A stretch of DNA of 64,000 bases from an uncultured Clostridia bacterium (GCA_945787805.1 CALZID010000003.1:1-64000); one strand, 5' to 3'. Counted from the stretch's first letter, positions 25,186 through 35,180 are shown. The notes: a model not told the origin generated them from the letters alone. Program-made: numbers and translations.

Positions 25186-28100
25186 TCAGTCTTCTTTTGG
25201 AGCATAGAGAGCTTGAAGACGAACAAGGTGTTCATATCTTGCTTTTGCTGTTTCTTCAGCCTGAGTGAAGAGCTTTTCTGCTCTTTCAGGGAATGCTCTT
25301 GAAAGTGATGAGTAACGAGCTTCGTTCATAAGGAAGTCACGGTAGCTTGTCTTAGCTTCCTTGCTGTCAATTGTGAACGGGTTCTTGCCCTGTGCTTTGA
25401 GAGCCGGGTTATAACGGAACATATTCCAATAACCGCAGTCAACAGCCTTTTTCATTTCAGCCTGGCAGTTCACCATACCACCCTTGATTGAGTGCATTTC
25501 ACAAGGTGCATAAGCAATGATGATTGACGGACCGTGATATGCTTCAGCTTCTGTGATAGCCTTGATTGTCTGGTTGTTGTCAGCACCCATAGCGATTTGT
25601 GCTACATAAACATAGCCATAGCTCATTGCGATTTCAGCAAGACTCTTCTTAGCGATACCTTTACCTGCAGCAGCGAACTGTGCAACCTGACCGATGTTAG
25701 AAGCCTTAGAAGCCTGACCGCCTGTGTTTGAATAAACTTCTGTATCAAATACCATAATGTTTACATCTTCACCGCTGGCGAGAACATGGTCAACACCGCC
25801 GAAACCGATGTCATAAGCCCAACCGTCACCACCGAAAATCCATACGGATTTCTTTGAAAGGTATTCTTTGTTATCAAGAATGTCTTTCTTCATATCGCAG
25901 TCGCAGTCGAAGCTTTCAAGAGCTGCAACGAGAGCGTCTGTAGCAGCACCGTTCTTGTTGCCGTCTTCAAGAGTTGCAAGGTATTCGTTAGCGGCGTCAA
26001 CTACATTTGCAGGAGCCTTGCCGTTTTCGAGAATTGCCTTAACATCGTCAATAAGACGGTTTCTGATAGCTCTCTGACCAAGGTACATACCGTAACCGTG
26101 TTCAGCGTTATCTTCAAAGAGTGAGTTAGCCCATGCAGGACCGTGACCGTCTTTGTTTGTTGTATACGGTGATGTAGCAGCAGGACCACCCCAGATTGAT
26201 GAACAGCCTGTTGCGTTAGAGATGTACATTCTGTCACCAAAGAGCTGTGTGATAAGACGGGCATAAGCTGTTTCGGCACAACCTGCGCAAGAGCCTGAGA
26301 ACTCAAGAAGCGGAGTCTTGTACTGGCTACCGATTACTGTGTTATCAGCAACATCTTCCTTAACAGAAACATTTTCAACCATATAGTTGAATGCTTCTTG
26401 CTTGTAGTCTTGGCTTTCACGGGATACCATTTTAAGTGAGCTTGTAGGACAAACGCCGACGCAAACTCCGCAACCCATACAGTCAAGGGGAGAAACTGCA
26501 AGTGAATACTTGTAAACACCCTTGCCTTTACCTGCTTTCTTATCTACGATTTGAGCAGATGCAGGAGCATTAGCAGCTTCTTCTTCTGTGAGAAGGTATG
26601 GACGAATTGTAGCGTGCGGACATACATATGAACACTTGTTACACTGTGCACAAGTTGAAGCTTCCCATTCAGGAACGAGAACTGCAACACCGCGTTTTTC
26701 ATAAGCAGCAGCACCCTGTTCAAACTGACCGTCAACGTGGTCCATAAATGTTGAAACAGGAATTGAGTCACCGTCCATTTTACCAACCGGATGCATAATG
26801 TTGTCAACCATCTTAACGAGCTTTGCATTACCCTTAGATGCAACTTCTTCAGAGTTGTCAACTGCATTTGCCCAGTCAGCAGGAACATCAATCTTATTGT
26901 ATGCGCCGAAACCTGCGTCGATAGCCTTGTGGTTCATATCAACGATGTCTTGACCTTTTTTAAGGAACTTCATAGCAGCCTGTTTCATATAGCCGATTGC
27001 TTCGTCCTTAGGAAGAACATTTGCAAGAGCAAAGAAAGATGCTTGAAGAATTGTGTTTGTACGCTTGCCGAGACCGATTTCAGCAGCCAAGTCAATAGCG
27101 TTAACTGTGTAAAGCTGAATGTTGTTTTCAGCAATATATTTCTTTGTTTCAGCGTTAAGTTTTGCGCTGAGCTCGTCAGCAGACCACTGGCAGTTAATAA
27201 GGAATACACCGCCGGGTTTAACATCTTGAACCATCTTGAAGCCTTTTTCAACATAAGACGGGTTGTGACATGCTACGAAGTCAGCCTTGTTGATATAGTA
27301 TGGGCTCTTGATTGGGCTGTCACCGAAACGAAGGTGAGAAATTGTAATACCGCCTGTTTTCTTTGAGTCATACTGGAAGTAAGCCTGAACATATTTGTCT
27401 GTGTGGTCACCGATAATCTTGATAGAGTCTTTGTTAGCACCAACAGTACCGTCACCGCCGAGACCCCAGAATTTACATTCGATAGTGCCTTCTGCAGCTG
27501 TGTTGGGAGCAGGCTTCTCTTCAAGTGAAAGGTGAGTAACATCGTCGTTGATACCAAGTGTAAACTGACGGGCAGGAGTTTCGTTGTTAAGGTGTTCATA
27601 AACAGCGAAGATGCTTGAAGGCGGTGTGTCTTTTGAACCGAGACCGTAACGACCGCCGCAAACCTTAGCTGTTCTGCCCATTTCGTTGAGAGCAGCGATA
27701 ACATCAAGGAAGAGAGGTTCACCGATTGAACCGGGTTCCTTTGTTCTGTCGAGAACTGCAATCTTTTTAACAGTTTCGGGAATTGCTTCGCAAAGTGCCT
27801 TTGCTGAGAAAGGTCTGTAAAGACGAACCTTAATAAGACCGACTTTTTCGCCTTTTGCTGTAAGGTAATCAATAACTTCTTCTGCAACATCACAGATTGA
27901 ACCCATAGCAACGATTACGCGTTCTGCATCGGGTGCACCGTAGTAGTTGAAGAGCTTGTAGTTAGTGCCGAGCTTAGCATTAACCTTATCCATATACTTT
28001 TCAACGATTGCGGGAGTAGCATCATAATATGAGTTACATGCTTCTCTGTGCTGGAAGAAGATGTCACCGTTTTCGTGTGAACCGCGAGTTGCAGGTCTTT

Positions 28101-28752
28101 CGGGATTAAGAGCATGCTTTCTGAATGCGTTAACAGCGTCCATATTGCACATTTCTTTAAGGTCTTCATAATCCCAGATATCAATCTTTTGAATTTCGTG
28201 AGATGTTCTGAAACCGTCAAAGAAGTTAAGGAAAGGAACTCTTGATTCGATTGTTGCAAGGTGAGCAACAGCGGCAAGGTCCATAACTTCCTGTGTATTT
28301 GTTTCAGCGAGCATTGCGAAACCTGTCTGACGGCAAGCATAAATATCCGAATGGTCACCGAAAATGTTAAGAGCGTGTGAAGCTACGCAACGAGCTGATA
28401 CATGGAAAACTGACGGAAGGAGCTCACCTGCAATCTTATACATATTAGGAATCATAAGGAGAAGACCTTGTGAAGCTGTATAAGTTGTTGTGAGAGCGCC
28501 TGCTGCAAGAGAACCGTGAACAGTACCTGCCGCACCTGCTTCTGACTGCATTTCAGCAACCTTAACCTGTGTGCCGAAAATGTTTTTTCTACCTTGTGCA
28601 GACCACTGGTCAACGTAGTCAGCCATAGGTGAAGATGGAGTGATTGGGTAAATACCGGCTACTTCTGTGAATGCATAAGAAACATGAGCAGCAGCAGTAT
28701 TACCGTCCATAGTTTTCTTTTTTCTAACTATGGGAGTCTTGTTTTCTGCCAT
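25186..28752 (-). CDS. nifJ: Pyruvate:ferredoxin (flavodoxin) oxidoreductase
   Basis: A 1188-aa single-chain PFOR that converts pyruvate and CoA to acetyl-CoA, CO2 and reduced ferredoxin. It contains the N-terminal pyruvate-binding domain (GIYPITPSSPMAD), a two-cluster ferredoxin domain (CAQCNKCSYVCPH and CMGCGVCVGVCP), the proximal cluster cysteines (SCAGCAE) and the ThDP domain (GDGWAYDIGFGG, SNTGGQ). ATG 28752 is chosen because GGAGGA lies at ideal spacing; an upstream in-frame extension to 28824 has no homology. It feeds the hydrogenase at 18.5-23.5 kb with ferredoxin. Confidence 0.97.
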   Translation of the reverse strand: MAENKTPIVRKKKTMDGNTAAAHVSYAFTEVAGIYPITPSSPMADYVDQWSAQGRKNIFGTQVKVAEMQSEAGAAGTVHGSLAAGALTTTYTASQGLLLMIPNMYKIAGELLPSVFHVSARCVASHALNIFGDHSDIYACRQTGFAMLAETNTQEVMDLAAVAHLATIESRVPFLNFFDGFRTSHEIQKIDIWDYEDLKEMCNMDAVNAFRKHALNPERPATRGSHENGDIFFQHREACNSYYDATPAIVEKYMDKVNAKLGTNYKLFNYYGAPDAERVIVAMGSICDVAEEVIDYLTAKGEKVGLIKVRLYRPFSAKALCEAIPETVKKIAVLDRTKEPGSIGEPLFLDVIAALNEMGRTAKVCGGRYGLGSKDTPPSSIFAVYEHLNNETPARQFTLGINDDVTHLSLEEKPAPNTAAEGTIECKFWGLGGDGTVGANKDSIKIIGDHTDKYVQAYFQYDSKKTGGITISHLRFGDSPIKSPYYINKADFVACHNPSYVEKGFKMVQDVKPGGVFLINCQWSADELSAKLNAETKKYIAENNIQLYTVNAIDLAAEIGLGKRTNTILQASFFALANVLPKDEAIGYMKQAAMKFLKKGQDIVDMNHKAIDAGFGAYNKIDVPADWANAVDNSEEVASKGNAKLVKMVDNIMHPVGKMDGDSIPVSTFMDHVDGQFEQGAAAYEKRGVAVLVPEWEASTCAQCNKCSYVCPHATIRPYLLTEEEAANAPASAQIVDKKAGKGKGVYKYSLAVSPLDCMGCGVCVGVCPTSSLKMVSRESQDYKQEAFNYMVENVSVKEDVADNTVIGSQYKTPLLEFSGSCAGCAETAYARLITQLFGDRMYISNATGCSSIWGGPAATSPYTTNKDGHGPAWANSLFEDNAEHGYGMYLGQRAIRNRLIDDVKAILENGKAPANVVDAANEYLATLEDGNKNGAATDALVAALESFDCDCDMKKDILDNKEYLSKKSVWIFGGDGWAYDIGFGGVDHVLASGEDVNIMVFDTEVYSNTGGQASKASNIGQVAQFAAAGKGIAKKSLAEIAMSYGYVYVAQIAMGADNNQTIKAITEAEAYHGPSIIIAYAPCEMHSIKGGMVNCQAEMKKAVDCGYWNMFRYNPALKAQGKNPFTIDSKEAKTSYRDFLMNEARYSSLSRAFPERAEKLFTQAEETAKARYEHLVRLQALYAPKED

Positions 28753-28814
28753 TTTGTATTTCCTCCTTAATTGGAATAGATTATTGAATAAGTATGCACA
28801 TTCATACATTGTAA

Positions 28815-28843
28815 ATAATAACACTTTTCAAAATAAATGTAAA
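28815..28843 (-). promoter_or_regulatory. PFOR promoter
   Basis: On the minus strand TTTACA (28838-28843) and TATTAT (28815-28820) are 17 bp apart, about 60 bases before the start codon. Confidence 0.55.
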
Positions 28844-28926
28844 TAGATTTAGCCCTAAAAAATGACGAACTTTGATAAAAAAATAACCACTTTTTGTGCA
28901 ATATGGTAACATATAGTTTGCCGTAT

Positions 28927-28955
28927 TTGACAAAAGGTATATTTTGTTATACAAT
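28927..28955 (+). promoter_or_regulatory. Promoter of the CNNM/CorC gene
   Basis: TTGACA (28927-28932) and TACAAT (28950-28955) are spaced 17 bp, upstream of ATG 29013. Confidence 0.65.
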
Positions 28956-29012
28956 ACATAATGATATTTTATAAATATCTCTATATTTTTTATAAAAGGA
29001 CGGTTTTGTCAA

Positions 29013-30413
29013 ATGGACACAGACCCCGGGAGTATTATTTTACAAATAGTAATCCTTTTTGCTTTGATACTTGTCAACGCATTTTTTGCAATGTCGGAAA
29101 TGGCGGTTGTCACTCTCAATGATAATAAAATTGATAAGATGGCAGAGCAAGGCCACAAAAAAGCAAAGCAGATAAAAAAACTCACAGAGAATACAAGCTC
29201 ATTCTTGTCAACAATCCAGATAGGTGTTACCTTGGCAGGGTTCTTGACATCGGCAACGGCGGCACAGTCTTTTGCCACAATGCTTGCCGACGCAATCGGT
29301 AAAACGCAGATTGTGAGTGTAATCCCCGTCGGAGTAATAAGCGGATTTTCAACGGTGGTAATCACCCTGATTATGTCTTATTTCTCACTTGTTTTAGGCG
29401 AGCTTGTACCAAAGAAAATCGCAATGAACAAGCCTGAAAAAATGGCTTTTATGGCGGCACCGATTCTCATTTTTGTAGCAAAGGTGACAAAGCCGATTGT
29501 AAAATTTCTGGCATTTTCAACAAACGGAGTTTTAAGACTTATGGGCGTTGACCCCCACGCCGACGAAGAAGTGGTTACCGAAGAAGAAATTCGCATGATG
29601 GTTGATGTGGGTGGCGAAAAGGGTGTTATCGAAGACACTCAGATTGAAATGATAAACAATATCTTTGAGTTTGACGACATTGATGTTGCGGATATTATGA
29701 CTCACCGCACCGATATGGTTTGTATTGACGACGACGAGCCACTCAGCGAAGCGGTTAAGCTTTCAATTGAAAACGGATTTTCGAGAATTCCCGTTTATGA
29801 AGAAGACCCCGACGATATTGTGGGCATTGTCTATATAAAAGACTTTCTTAAATATGTTGGAACAAGTCTTCCGAAAACCAAAACAGTTAAAGATATGATG
29901 CGACCTGCATATTATGTGCCCGAAACAAAGCGCTGCGGTGAGCTCTTTACCGAAATGACGGAAAAAAGAGTTCAGATGGCGGTTGTTGTTGATGAATACG
30001 GCGGCACGGCGGGTATCGTAACACTTGAAGATTTGCTGGAATCAATTGTCGGCAATATTCAGGACGAATATGACCAAGAAGACGAAGAGATTTCAATCAT
30101 CAATGATACAACCTTTGAAATTGACGGAATTACCGATATTGAAGAAGTTGAAGAACATATCGGCAAAACCTTGCCTGAGGGTGATTATGACACAATCGGC
30201 GGTTATATTATCAGCGTTCTCGGTTTCTTGCCTGAAGACGGACAAATGAACGAAGTTCAGTTTGAAAATGTGAAATTTACTGTTCTCAATGTTGAAGAAC
30301 GCCGAATAGGCAAAGTTAAGGTTGAAATTCTTCCCATGGACAAAAACGACGATGAAACCAACGAAGAAAGCCATAGTTGGCGTGAACGCAGAGAAAAAAG
30401 AAACGAAGAATAA
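29013..30413 (+). CDS. CNNM/HlyC-CorC family membrane protein (putative divalent cation transporter)
   Basis: A 466-aa protein. The N-terminal DUF21 membrane domain (about residues 1-190, four hydrophobic segments including LVLGELVPKKIAMNKPE) is followed by a CBS pair (ADIMTHRTDMVCID through VVDEYGGTAGIVTLEDLLE) and a C-terminal CorC/HlyC domain. Relatives export Mg2+ or other divalent ions, or stabilise CorA; the hemolysin label is historical. The acidic/basic tail is charged. Single gene with its own promoter. Confidence 0.88.
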   Translation: MDTDPGSIILQIVILFALILVNAFFAMSEMAVVTLNDNKIDKMAEQGHKKAKQIKKLTENTSSFLSTIQIGVTLAGFLTSATAAQSFATMLADAIGKTQIVSVIPVGVISGFSTVVITLIMSYFSLVLGELVPKKIAMNKPEKMAFMAAPILIFVAKVTKPIVKFLAFSTNGVLRLMGVDPHADEEVVTEEEIRMMVDVGGEKGVIEDTQIEMINNIFEFDDIDVADIMTHRTDMVCIDDDEPLSEAVKLSIENGFSRIPVYEEDPDDIVGIVYIKDFLKYVGTSLPKTKTVKDMMRPAYYVPETKRCGELFTEMTEKRVQMAVVVDEYGGTAGIVTLEDLLESIVGNIQDEYDQEDEEISIINDTTFEIDGITDIEEVEEHIGKTLPEGDYDTIGGYIISVLGFLPEDGQMNEVQFENVKFTVLNVEERRIGKVKVEILPMDKNDDETNEESHSWRERREKRNEE

Positions 30414-30472
30414 TAAAACGGCGGTGGAGATTAACTTCATCGCCGAATTTTAACTGAATTTTAGGTATGAAT

Positions 30473-31084
30473 ATGCAAAAAATAAATTATCAGAAAGAAC
30501 TTGAAAAAATCATATCTCAAACAAAAGACAAAGCGCTGAAGCTCTTGCTTCATACCTGTTGTGCCCCTTGCAGCAGTTATTGTATTGAGTATCTTTCACA
30601 GTATTTTGAAATAACGGTGCTTTATTATAATCCTAATATCTATCCCGAAACCGAGTATATAAAAAGAAAAAACGAGCAGAAAAGACTGATTGCCGAAATG
30701 CAAACAAAATACCCTGTAACTTTGCTTGACTGCGACTTTGAAAGCGAAAAGTTTTATGATATGGCAAAAGGACTTGAAAACGCACGGGAAGGCGGGGAAA
30801 GGTGCTTTAAGTGTTATGCGTTAAGACTTGAAAAAACCGCACTTGAAGCAAAAAATAAAGGCTTTGACTATTTCACCACAAGCCTTACAATAAGCCCTTT
30901 GAAAAATGCCCAGAAAATTAACGAAATCGGACACGAACTGGCAGAAAAATACGGCGTAAACTGGCTGCCGTCGGACTTCAAGAAAAAAGAAGGGTATAAG
31001 CGGTCAATAGAATTAAGTAAAGAGTATAATTTATATCGCCAAAACTATTGCGGATGCGTATATTCCCAAAATCAAACGGAATAA
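30473..31084 (+). CDS. queH: Epoxyqueuosine reductase QueH
   Basis: A 203-aa QueH (DUF208) protein, the non-QueG enzyme for the last step of queuosine tRNA modification. The cysteine ligands for the Fe-S centre and metal site are in HTCCAPCSS, CFKCYALR and NYCGCVY. ATG 30473 is preferred over ATG 30467 because AGGT lies at the right distance from it. It stands between the CNNM gene and the repeat block, without operon partners. Confidence 0.9.
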   Translation: MQKINYQKELEKIISQTKDKALKLLLHTCCAPCSSYCIEYLSQYFEITVLYYNPNIYPETEYIKRKNEQKRLIAEMQTKYPVTLLDCDFESEKFYDMAKGLENAREGGERCFKCYALRLEKTALEAKNKGFDYFTTSLTISPLKNAQKINEIGHELAEKYGVNWLPSDFKKKEGYKRSIELSKEYNLYRQNYCGCVYSQNQTE

Positions 31085-31200
31085 AAAGCAAGGGCAGTCC
31101 GCCGTAAACAAAAATTAAACAACTTACCTTGTAGGGACGCTTCACGAAGCGTCTGTTTTTATAACATCTATATTTTTGCGGGCGGTTCGTGAATCGTCCC

Positions 31201-31345
31201 TACACTTTTCCTCCCTCTGACGAGGGAGGTGGCACGGCTCTGCCGTGACGGAGGGAGAGAATGCATATCAAAACGGCACAATTTTATACAGAGTGAATTG
31301 TAGGGTGCGACGACTCGGCGCACCGTTACGGTTTTGATGTGAATT
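31201..31345. repeat. 145-bp direct repeat, copy 1
   Basis: Begins TACACTTTTCCTCCCTCTGA and ends GTTTTGATGTGAATT. An almost identical copy (one visible difference, C/A near the end) starts 259 bases downstream. Inside are the hairpins CTCCCTCTGACGAGGGAG and GGCACGGCTCTGCCGTG. Confidence 0.85.
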
Positions 31346-31459
31346 ATGCGATTTTGCGGGACGATGTGGGTAGCGAAGCGGCGGCGAGGTAGTGAATGGC
31401 AATCCGGTGGATTGTCAGAGCCGAGCCGTGACCGAACCGCAGTGAGACTCATCGTCCCC

Positions 31460-31604
31460 TACACTTTTCCTCCCTCTGACGAGGGAGGTGGCACGGCTCT
31501 GCCGTGACGGAGGGAGAGAATGCATATCAAAACGGCACAATTTTATACAGAGTGAATTGTAGGGTGCGACGACTCGGCGCACCGTTAAGGTTTTGATGTG
31601 AATT
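31460..31604. repeat. 145-bp direct repeat, copy 2
   Basis: Second copy of the 31201-31345 repeat. The 114 bases between the copies are bounded by GCGGGACGATG and CATCGTCCCC, the two halves of the dispersed palindrome, as if that palindrome had been split by an insertion. Confidence 0.85.
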
Positions 31605-31775
31605 TTTTTCGGCGGGAGCAAGCCCCCGCCCTACGATTTGTTGTTTTTTGCTTCGGGCGATTTTGCGGGACTATGTGGGCATCGCCCCTACTTGTCTCCC
31701 CTGAAAGGGGTGACTCCCCGCAGTGCGGGGAGATGTCGACGAAGTTGACAGAGGGGTTATTGTTCATTATTCAGT

Positions 31776-31812
31776 AAAAAGCGGTGGCAGGGTTTCCTGT
31801 CACCGCTTTTTG
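31776..31812 (-). terminator. Terminator of the GPH transporter gene
   Basis: AAAAAGCGGTGGCAGG and CCTGTCACCGCTTTTT form a long hairpin with A/T tails just after the transporter stop (minus strand). Confidence 0.85.
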
Positions 31813-31816
31813 TTGT

Positions 31817-33298
31817 TTATCCTTGTTTTTCTTCCATTTCTGCACGCTGTTTGAGAACTGCTTCGTGGTATTCTTCTTTTGTTTTGCCTGTGAGCTTATA
31901 GAAGAAGAACGGAACACCTGCAAGGAACATCATAATACCGTGCATAATCGTATAGAAGAAGAGAAGCGTAACCTTTGTGTCAAGGCTCTGCACAGGGTTT
32001 GGCACAAGGTCTGTGGGCTGAATGTAGCCGATAATCGAACCGTCACCGTAGAGAATTTTCGGCGCAATTGCACTTGCGATTGTACCGCTGATAAGTGTGC
32101 CGATACCGATAACTGTCGGGAATGTTGCATCAAGTCTTTTGCCTGTTTTAAGCTCAATCGTTTCAAGAACATCAGCCTGGAACATTGACGGAAGAAGATT
32201 TGACGCACCGAATTGCAAACCGATAAGGAACAAGAAAATAATAAACACAATCTGTAAAACGGATGTACCCGTTGTGAAATAGAGATAACCGATACCGAAT
32301 GCGGCACAGTTGGCACAGAGTGAATAAATACCGCTTGCAATATAAAGTTGTTTTGCATTAAACTTTTTCAGCAAGAAGTTAATAACAAGCATACCCACCG
32401 CGGTGCCGATACCCACGGGGAGCACAAAGAGAATTTTCTTTGATGCGTCACCGAGAACCGCAATAGCAATAAATGCCTCCATATATGTAGCAATACCGCG
32501 GAAGCTCTTTAAGAATTCAGAAACGATAATTGTCCAGGCATATTTATTCTTAACAACATCCATAAATCCCATAAGCGGATTTTTCTTTTCTGCGGTATAA
32601 ACCGTTCTTTCACGAACCAATTTCATACCCAGCAAAATCGTGATAACACCCACAACTCCGCAAAGTGCCGCAGAAATAAGATATTGAAGACCTTCAACGC
32701 TGCGAATACTTGTGCCTGTTACGGCATCAATAAGCGTCGGGTTATTCTTATTCCAAATAAGACCGATAACAAGAAGAATAACAACGGGGGCCGAGTTACC
32801 CACTGCAGAAGAAATAGAACGGAAAGAAAGCACTTGGTCACGCTCTTTAAGGTTTGGCGTCATAACATTTGCAACCATATTGATTGAGTTGCCGAATGCA
32901 CCCAGCACCGCCCAGATAATTGCAAGAGTGATAACATAAACCATAAGAATTGTGCCCGAAAGACCTGTCGGAGTCCAGAAAGAAAGCACCATAACTATAG
33001 CCATAGGTATTGCCGCCAAAAGTACAAGGGGTCTGAATTTACCCGCCTTGCCCATTTTTCTGCCGTCAATATACATTGCAATAAAGAAATTGAGTATGAA
33101 AGGAACAACGGCAGTAACCACATTAAAGAATGAAACTTGGTCTTCTGAAAGACGAAGTACATTAACAAGATATGCGTTTCTGTTGCCGCCAACCATACCT
33201 GTCATAGTTGTGTAAAAGAAGACTGCCACTAAATAAAGCACAAACTCACTTTTACCCACATGCTTTTGTTGTTCTTGAGTTTTAATTGCATTTTCCAA
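31817..33298 (-). CDS. GPH-type (glycoside-pentoside-hexuronide) MFS transporter
   Basis: A 493-aa protein with about 12 membrane segments. The start MENAIKTQEQQKHVGKSEF leads into the first helix, and GGNRNAYLVNVLRLSEDQVSFFNVVTAV resembles the GPH cation symporter group. Such proteins bring in sugars or glycosides with Na+ or H+, but the substrate cannot be read from the sequence. Stands alone with its own terminator; no sugar hydrolase is adjacent. Confidence 0.78.
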   Translation of the reverse strand: MENAIKTQEQQKHVGKSEFVLYLVAVFFYTTMTGMVGGNRNAYLVNVLRLSEDQVSFFNVVTAVVPFILNFFIAMYIDGRKMGKAGKFRPLVLLAAIPMAIVMVLSFWTPTGLSGTILMVYVITLAIIWAVLGAFGNSINMVANVMTPNLKERDQVLSFRSISSAVGNSAPVVILLVIGLIWNKNNPTLIDAVTGTSIRSVEGLQYLISAALCGVVGVITILLGMKLVRERTVYTAEKKNPLMGFMDVVKNKYAWTIIVSEFLKSFRGIATYMEAFIAIAVLGDASKKILFVLPVGIGTAVGMLVINFLLKKFNAKQLYIASGIYSLCANCAAFGIGYLYFTTGTSVLQIVFIIFLFLIGLQFGASNLLPSMFQADVLETIELKTGKRLDATFPTVIGIGTLISGTIASAIAPKILYGDGSIIGYIQPTDLVPNPVQSLDTKVTLLFFYTIMHGIMMFLAGVPFFFYKLTGKTKEEYHEAVLKQRAEMEEKQG

Positions 33299-33372
33299 AA
33301 ATAAAACCTCCCATAAAGTATAACAAAATAATTATACCATTATTCGGAAGTCAAAGCAATAGTTAGTATTTC

Positions 33373-33407
33373 AAAAAATAACGGACAGAAATTTTCATTC
33401 TATCCGT
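33373..33407 (-). terminator. Terminator of trmB
   Basis: ACGGACAGAA pairs with TTCTATCCGT (one mismatch) around a short loop, followed on the minus strand by a T-run. Confidence 0.7.
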
Positions 33408-33412
33408 CGTTT

Positions 33413-34084
33413 TTATTTAAGTCTTGCCACAACTCTGTAAATGGGCATTCCCATTTCTGCAAATTTTTGCTCATATTCTGTAACGATATTATCTTCAAAG
33501 TCGCTTTTGTGTAAGTCCAGAGAAATATTTGAAAGAACAAATCCGTTTTGAGAAAAGCTTTCAAGTGAATACTCAAAAAAGCCCTGATTATCGGTTTTCT
33601 GGGCGATAAAACCATCATCTGCAAGGAGCTTTCTATAAATATCAAGAAAGTCTTTATATGTGAGTCTGTGACATTCGTGCTTGTTTTTCGGATACGGAGT
33701 GCTGAAATTCAGATAAATTTCACTGATAGTTTTTTCTTTAATGAAAAGGGGAAGATACTCGGCTTTCATTTCAAGAAAGCGGATATTTTCAATTTTTTCA
33801 TTTTTAACCTTTTCACAAGCTTCAACTAAAACACTTGGTACACATTCGATAGCTAAAATGTTTTTGTCGGGATTACGACGAGCATATTCACAGGCAAACT
33901 GACCTTTTCCGCAACCGATTTCCATAACAACGGGAGCATTTCTGCCGAAAAATTCATCAATATTTAAAAAGCGTTTTTCTGTATCGGCTGTCCTGAAGTC
34001 AAAGGATTTTAGCTCATAAGGTATTCGCAGGTCGGTGCATTTTTCCCGCCTTGCTTCAAGATTTTTTATTTTTCTGAGTCTCAC
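33413..34084 (-). CDS. trmB: tRNA (guanine-N7)-methyltransferase TrmB
   Basis: A 223-aa SAM-dependent enzyme making m7G46 in tRNA. It has the SAM-binding motif MEIGCGKGQFACEYA and family marks NFSTPYPKNKHECHRLT and QKTDNQGFFEYSL. The aspartate usual in the SDPWPK motif is replaced here by Thr-Pro (FSTPYPK), a difference also worth checking in relatives. GTG 34084 is chosen because TrmB proteins usually begin MRxR; an in-frame GTG at 34093 is the alternative. Divergent from the aldo/keto reductase gene. Confidence 0.87.
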   Translation of the reverse strand: MRLRKIKNLEARREKCTDLRIPYELKSFDFRTADTEKRFLNIDEFFGRNAPVVMEIGCGKGQFACEYARRNPDKNILAIECVPSVLVEACEKVKNEKIENIRFLEMKAEYLPLFIKEKTISEIYLNFSTPYPKNKHECHRLTYKDFLDIYRKLLADDGFIAQKTDNQGFFEYSLESFSQNGFVLSNISLDLHKSDFEDNIVTEYEQKFAEMGMPIYRVVARLK

Positions 34085-34166
34085 TGAAATCACCGAAAAG
34101 ATAATACCATATTTTCTATTGATTTTTCAAGTAAAAACCTATAAAATTATATGTGAGGTGAATTTT

Positions 34167-35156
34167 ATGAGCTATAGGGCTGACGAAAACAGATATAATG
34201 ATATGGAATATAACCGTTCCGGTAACAGCGGACTGAAATTACCTGCGGTTTGCTTGGGACTTTGGCATAATTTCGGTACATACGACAGTTTTGAAAATAT
34301 GAAAAAAATGTGTTTTACCGCCTTTGATAACGGAATAACACATTTTGATATTGCCAATAATTATGGCCCCGAACCGGGAAGCGCCGAGAAAAATTTCGGT
34401 AAAATCTTAAAAACAGAAATGTCCGCATACCGTGATGAAATGATAATCAGCACAAAAGCAGGCTATCACATGTGGGAGGGACCTTACGGCGATTGGGGAA
34501 GCCGCAAATATATGCTCTCAAGCCTTGACCAAAGCCTTAAAAGACTCGGCCTTGACTATGTTGACATTTTCTATCATCACCGAATGGACCCGGATACTCC
34601 CTTGGAGGAGTCCATGGGTGCGCTGGCTCAGGCAGTACACAGCGGAAAGGCTTTGTATGCAGGACTTTCAAATTATAACGGCGAAACTATGAAAAAAGCG
34701 GCTGAAATTTTGAAAAATCTCAACTGCCCCTTTGTAATCAACCAAAACAGATATTCGATTATTGACCGTACCATAGAACAAAACGGACTTAAAGACGCCG
34801 CAAAAGAGACGGGCAAGGGCATAATCGTGTTCAGCCCATTGGCTCAGGGAATTTTGACCGACCGATATTTAGACGGTATTCCCGATGACAGCCGTGTTAA
34901 ACGCAGCGGAGTATTTTTAAACGAACAGCGTGTAAACGACAATATTGAAAAGGTGAGAAAGCTCAAAAAGATTTCCGACGAAAGAGGAGAAACCTTAGCT
35001 CAAACGGCACTTTCCTGGGTTCTTCGTGACGGCGCTTGCACAAGCGTGCTGATAGGTGCGTCAAAGCCCGAACAGATAATTGAAAATATCGGCATTGTAA
35101 AGCGAACCCCCTTTACAGATGAAGAGCTCCGCCTTATTGACGAAGCAGTTAAATAA
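34167..35156 (+). CDS. Aldo/keto reductase (YghZ/Gpr-like)
   Basis: A 329-aa AKR barrel with the catalytic tetrad Asp (HFDIANNY), Tyr, Lys (STKAGYH) and His (FYHHRMD). It is similar to L-glyceraldehyde-3-phosphate reductases of the YghZ type, e.g. the start YRADENRYNDMEYNRSGNSG. It probably uses NADPH to reduce aldehydes; the real substrate is unknown. ATG 34167 with GAGGTG upstream is chosen over the longer frame from 34035, which overlaps trmB and has no homology. Confidence 0.88.
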   Translation: MSYRADENRYNDMEYNRSGNSGLKLPAVCLGLWHNFGTYDSFENMKKMCFTAFDNGITHFDIANNYGPEPGSAEKNFGKILKTEMSAYRDEMIISTKAGYHMWEGPYGDWGSRKYMLSSLDQSLKRLGLDYVDIFYHHRMDPDTPLEESMGALAQAVHSGKALYAGLSNYNGETMKKAAEILKNLNCPFVINQNRYSIIDRTIEQNGLKDAAKETGKGIIVFSPLAQGILTDRYLDGIPDDSRVKRSGVFLNEQRVNDNIEKVRKLKKISDERGETLAQTALSWVLRDGACTSVLIGASKPEQIIENIGIVKRTPFTDEELRLIDEAVK

Positions 35157-35180
35157 TTGATAATTTACAGCATAAAAAAT

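Larger units (their letters stand above)
31128..31775. repeat. Block of dispersed palindromic repeats, no gene
   Basis: Between queH and the GPH transporter lie only repeats: GGGACGCTTCACGAAGCGTC near 31134, TTCGTGAATCGTCCC near 31188, two long direct copies (31201-31345 and 31460-31604), a split GGGACGATG...CATCGTCCC pair (31351 and about 31450), a GGCGGGAGCAAGCCCCCGCC unit near 31612 and CTCCCCTGAAAGGGG / CTCCCCGCAGTGCGGGG near 31697. Short frames across the block run through the repeats and are not genes. Confidence 0.8.

Noticed and set aside
26001-28358. Several long frames within PFOR in other phases and on the opposite strand
   Set aside because: They lie wholly inside the PFOR gene, which has intact cofactor motifs over its full length; their composition is that of shifted PFOR codons.
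31168-31767. Three overlapping short frames in the repeat block
   Set aside because: They run through the palindromic repeats, share identical segments because of the 145-bp repeats, and lack ribosome binding sites.
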